Both the position numbers and the translations under genes were made by a program. The notes beneath the pieces are model-generated. The model worked only from the letters and a program-made list of their open reading frames with translations. It searched no databases and was not told the DNA's origin. Below, in pieces: positions 13,523-16,232 of a stretch of DNA of 16,232 nt (position 1 is the stretch's first letter; every line of letters begins with the position of its first letter). The stretch comes from Methanomicrobiales archaeon (GTDB lineage Archaea > Halobacteriota > Methanomicrobia > Methanomicrobiales > Methanospirillaceae): the NCBI GenBank assembly GCA_022841205.1, contig JALHCK010000017.1, forward strand, positions 1 through 16,232. Reading direction: 5' to 3'.

Positions 13523-15556
13523 TTATTCACCACGATACGATGGCCAGGTTGCCCGTATTGCCAGGGTTCTTCCAATTTCTGCATCCTTATTATTGGGACT
13601 GATACTGAGTGCGGTATCAAAAGCCTTCACGGCCTCGGAAATTTTTCCCGCCTTCAGTAGTGCATATCCTTTGTTTGACCATGCATCGCTATTGCGTGGA
13701 TCGAGGGAAATTGCCATGTCAAACATGCCGATGGCGTCTTCAAACCTTCCTGTCCTGTAGAGTGCAAGACCTTTGTAGGTATAAGCTTCAACATTGCCGG
13801 GTTCGAGGAAAAGAACATCATCATAGACGGTGATTGCCTCAAGATAGCTGCCGGAATTGACGAGCATGTATCCTTTATTAAGCCTGGCAGCGACATTGTC
13901 CGGCTGCATCCGGATCACTTTATCATACAATCTTATTGCTTCATCGTAGTTTTTGGCAATCCCCAGTGCATAAGCCTTATTTAAAAGAGCCGGTACGTTT
14001 TCCGGGTCCTTATCGAGAAGCGCATCGTAGTAATGGATTGCTTCATACGTTCTCCCCAACGAGTTGAGGGCGGAGACTTCATATGCCCAGGCATCGGTAT
14101 CACCGGGATTCAGATCAAGGGTTTTCCGGTATGCCTCGATCGCCCCTTCATAATCACCTGTTGTGTGGAGTGCATACCCCAGACTGAACCAGACATTCGG
14201 AGAATTTTCATTGAGTGACAGGGCTGACCTGTATGCAGGCACCGCATCATTAAATTTCCCGGAGGCTGCAAGGGAATTTGCTTTGGTAACCCAGGCGGGA
14301 TAGTTCCCTTTGTCAGCTGCAAGCGCATGATCGCTTGCTTTGACCGCAGCTTCAAAGTTACCGGTATGGTACAGGGCGTTTGCCTTGTATCCCCACGTCT
14401 GACTCTGAGAGGGATCAATTTCGAGGGATCTGTTGTATGCTTCGAGAGCGTTGTCATACCTTCCCATGTATGCCAGCAGGTACCCCTTGTTTACCCAGGC
14501 AACTGCATTTTCCGGCTCGATAATAAGGGACTGGTTATACGCCTCAAGTGCCTCTTCTCCCTTTCCAAGGTTGATGAGAGAGGTCCCTTTATTGTTCCAG
14601 GCAACGCTGTTTCGCGGATCGAGTTCAAGAGCTTTTTCTGCCGCATGCAGTCCTTCGTCGTAGCGACCCAAATTGTTCAGGACAAAAGCTTTCTGCGCCC
14701 AGAAAGTGGTATTTTCAGGAGATGCCTCAGTGACCTGATCATAGAGGGTAAGTGCATCGTCGTAACGTCCCTGTCTCACCAGCAGCGAAGCTTTTCCGGA
14801 CAATGCCGTGATATCATCGGGATTTAACTGCAATATCCGATCATATTCCCTGAGCGCCGACCTTAAATCCCCTGTGAGAAGCGAGAGTTCAGCGAGGGAT
14901 TTTGCTGCGGGTATAAACCGGGGATCGATCGAGAGGGCATACTCATAGGATCCCTTTGCACCGGTAAAATTCCCCAGTGCCCGCAACAGGTCGCCGCGAT
15001 CTTTTGCCGTAACTGCCCGCCCTGGGTCGAGTGAAAGTGCCTGATTATATGCTGCCAGTGACTCGTTATACCGGCCTGTCGCGGCAAGGGCCTGCCCCTT
15101 GCAACTCCAGATAACCGGGGAGTCAGGGTTCTCCGAGAGTCCCTGTTCATAGACCCGCAGGGCTGTTTCCGGTTCACCATTCAGGATAAAGATACTCCCC
15201 TTGTAGGCCCATACAGGTGCCATACCGGGATCCAGCTGCAATGACATGTTGTACGCAGCGAGAGCTTCACCAGACCTTCCTGTCTTCTGGAGAAGGATCC
15301 CTTTCCTGGCCCACAAGGTTGCATTGGAGGGTTCTCTGGCAATGAGAGTATCAAACTCATGCAACGCCCGTTCGACTTCCCCGGGGTTCGAGATATTGAT
15401 ATTTTCCGGTTCGTTTGGGTTCATCGAAAAAAAACCGGATGAAACCAGGTCTGAAATATTGATAGTGGTATGGTTCCCGAATCCCGGGGCAGTACAGCCG
15501 GACAGGCCAATGCAAAGGAGTAGTATGCCAATGACCATTACCGGTGGATACTTCAT
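13523..15556 (-). CDS. TPR-repeat lipoprotein
   Basis: This 677-residue protein has a lipoprotein signal peptide with lipobox LSGC (C21), so it is probably tethered to the outer face of the cytoplasmic membrane. After a 40-residue linker and a half repeat, it consists of 17 consecutive 34-residue tetratricopeptide repeats without gaps, each with the pattern W-x2-K-G-x2-L ... G-x-Y-x2-A-L-x-A-Y-x2-A-L-x-L-D-P. Such arrays form right-handed superhelical scaffolds that bind other proteins or peptides. The chain ends about 20 residues after the last repeat, with no enzymatic domain. The partner is unknown; it may work in surface or secretion assembly, given the neighbouring secreted proteins. ATG 15556 was chosen for the signal peptide; GTG 15562 adds two residues. 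Confidence 0.88.
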   Translation of the reverse strand: MKYPPVMVIGILLLCIGLSGCTAPGFGNHTTINISDLVSSGFFSMNPNEPENINISNPGEVERALHEFDTLIAREPSNATLWARKGILLQKTGRSGEALAAYNMSLQLDPGMAPVWAYKGSIFILNGEPETALRVYEQGLSENPDSPVIWSCKGQALAATGRYNESLAAYNQALSLDPGRAVTAKDRGDLLRALGNFTGAKGSYEYALSIDPRFIPAAKSLAELSLLTGDLRSALREYDRILQLNPDDITALSGKASLLVRQGRYDDALTLYDQVTEASPENTTFWAQKAFVLNNLGRYDEGLHAAEKALELDPRNSVAWNNKGTSLINLGKGEEALEAYNQSLIIEPENAVAWVNKGYLLAYMGRYDNALEAYNRSLEIDPSQSQTWGYKANALYHTGNFEAAVKASDHALAADKGNYPAWVTKANSLAASGKFNDAVPAYRSALSLNENSPNVWFSLGYALHTTGDYEGAIEAYRKTLDLNPGDTDAWAYEVSALNSLGRTYEAIHYYDALLDKDPENVPALLNKAYALGIAKNYDEAIRLYDKVIRMQPDNVAARLNKGYMLVNSGSYLEAITVYDDVLFLEPGNVEAYTYKGLALYRTGRFEDAIGMFDMAISLDPRNSDAWSNKGYALLKAGKISEAVKAFDTALSISPNNKDAEIGRTLAIRATWPSYRGE

Positions 15557-16114
15557 GTTCACATAATTTGATGACCATTCTATAAAGTCACTCTGTCAGG
15601 TGAAAATGATGCCTTGGAGTGAAAAATTGCGTCTCCAGGATTACCGTGCTATTTTTCAGGGGTCATAAAGGGTTGCGAAATATCACAGATCAAGCAGGTA
15701 AGTTCTATTTTATCGACCAAGCCGTAATCAGAGCCACGGGTAACACTGGCACTCCGGATAACTCGGGTGTATGTCATGGCATTGAAAGAAGGGAATTGCT
15801 GCCGCCAGTTGACTTGACCGCAGAGTCCCGGCCTGCTGCACGCCACCGATGTAGAACCGAAGCAGAAATCCGGAGTCGGAAATCGCCTGACCTAATAGAC
15901 CTTCCACCAGAAGGAGATTGTGCAGAGACCGGTCACGCCGTTGTAGTTCGGGCATTTCGCCAGACATGGTACAGATTCCGCAGCGAATCCGGGTGAAGCC
16001 GGGAACATCGGGAATTTTTCCCGGAGGTTAAACTCGCATCGTTCCTGTTGTGAGATTTGCCAACCCCGTGTTCTGTAACAGTAATCTGTTCAGCAAGAGC
16101 TCACGTGATTTTTT
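15557..16114. other. Intergenic region of about 560 bases, no convincing gene
   Basis: I see no recognisable gene here. A 125-codon plus-strand frame (15619-15996) starts with GTG, lacks a proper ribosome binding site, has no codon bias and no motif I know; shorter minus-strand frames are similar. Short C/G repeats (ccggg near 15990 and 15999, and a perfect hairpin CGGGAA-TTT-TTCCCG at 16009-16023) are present. It may contain degraded coding DNA. Confidence 0.45.
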
Positions 16115-16148
16115 AAAAAAAGAAAAAGGGCCCGGGGATATCCCCCGG
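16115..16148 (-). terminator. Hairpin plus T-run terminator for the right-edge gene
   Basis: Read on the minus strand, a GC-rich stem (CCGGGG/CCCCGG, 16132-16148) is followed within a few bases by TTTTT, C and TTTTTTT (16115-16127). It lies 24-57 bases past the stop of the leftward gene at the right edge and is the clearest terminator in the window. Confidence 0.8.
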
Positions 16149-16153
16149 TGTTT

Positions 16154-16190
16154 CACCTTTCGAAGTTCCGGTTATGCGAACTTCGAGGTG
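16154..16190 (-). repeat. Inverted repeat spanning the stop codon of the right-edge gene
   Basis: The arms cacctttcgaagttc (16154-16168) and gaacttcgaggtg (16178-16190) pair over 13 bases with a 2-base bulge and a 9-base loop. The TAA stop (16172-16174) is in the loop, so the final codons of the gene and its 3' UTR would fold together ahead of the terminator. Confidence 0.65.
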
Positions 16191-16232
16191 TAGCCCATGC
16201 TCTTTGCGAAGGACGAGATGTCACCAGAGAAT
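16172..16232 (-). CDS. C-terminal end of an unidentified, probably highly expressed gene
   Basis: Only the last 19 codons are inside the window: the protein ends SSFAKSMGYTSKFA, then TAA. The frame is favoured over others by its C/G-ending codons (gac, atc, tcg, tcc, ttc, agc, ggc, tac, acc, aag), a bias typical of abundant proteins in such genomes, and by the hairpin and terminator just past the stop. I do not recognise the family from so short a tail. Confidence 0.6.
   Translation of the reverse strand, partial: FSGDISSFAKSMGYTSKFA

Noticed and set aside
15619..15996. 125-codon plus-strand frame after the TPR gene
   Set aside because: GTG start without a convincing ribosome binding site, no codon bias and no domain signal; may be chance or very degraded coding DNA.

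Overview
The window looks like a chromosomal segment of a methanogenic archaeon, most likely of the order Methanomicrobiales (Methanoregula-like). The archaeal signs are a cupin-type glucose-6-phosphate isomerase, a Rio2 kinase, a COG2433/DUF460 protein, a TtuA/Ncs6-type tRNA thiolase, a TrmB-family regulator, a tRNA remnant with no encoded CCA, TATA-box promoters with several probably leaderless starts, and oligo-T termination. The order-level guess rests on overall gene content and base composition and was not checked by any search.

Layout. Positions 1-670 are the decayed right end of an integrated element: a leftward tyrosine-integrase gene cut off right after its first catalytic arginine, and a displaced 3' fragment of tRNA-Leu(TAA) that marks the attachment site. 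Positions 915-3214 hold a leftward pair with an ATGA overlap: an unrecognised 316-residue protein, which I read as a degenerate nuclease-like domain plus two PepSY-like repeats, and an FAD-dependent disulfide oxidoreductase with an unusual active site. A hairpin-rich gap (3215-3493) separates them from a TrmB-like regulator (3494-4258). The regulator diverges from a membrane-anchored extracytoplasmic protein, which is translationally coupled to glucose-6-phosphate isomerase.

Positions 6276-8025 carry NAD synthetase and the tRNA thiolase on the minus strand. Positions 8072-11731 form an overlapping housekeeping operon: rio2, DUF460, thiL. From 11822 onward the DNA is richer in A+T and in cell-surface genes: two secreted proteins of unknown function and a 17-repeat TPR lipoprotein. 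The right edge holds the last codons of a leftward gene with a strong terminator.

Functional threads are modest. NadE and PgiA are central metabolism genes whose 3' ends overlap. TtuA and Rio2 diverge from a 46-bp promoter region and both serve translation (tRNA thiolation, small-subunit maturation). Most of what I cannot explain lies in the 316-residue protein with its oxidoreductase, the structured gap beside it, and the secreted-protein island. I did not find a CRISPR array, a toxin-antitoxin pair, a complete IS or a recognisable defence island.
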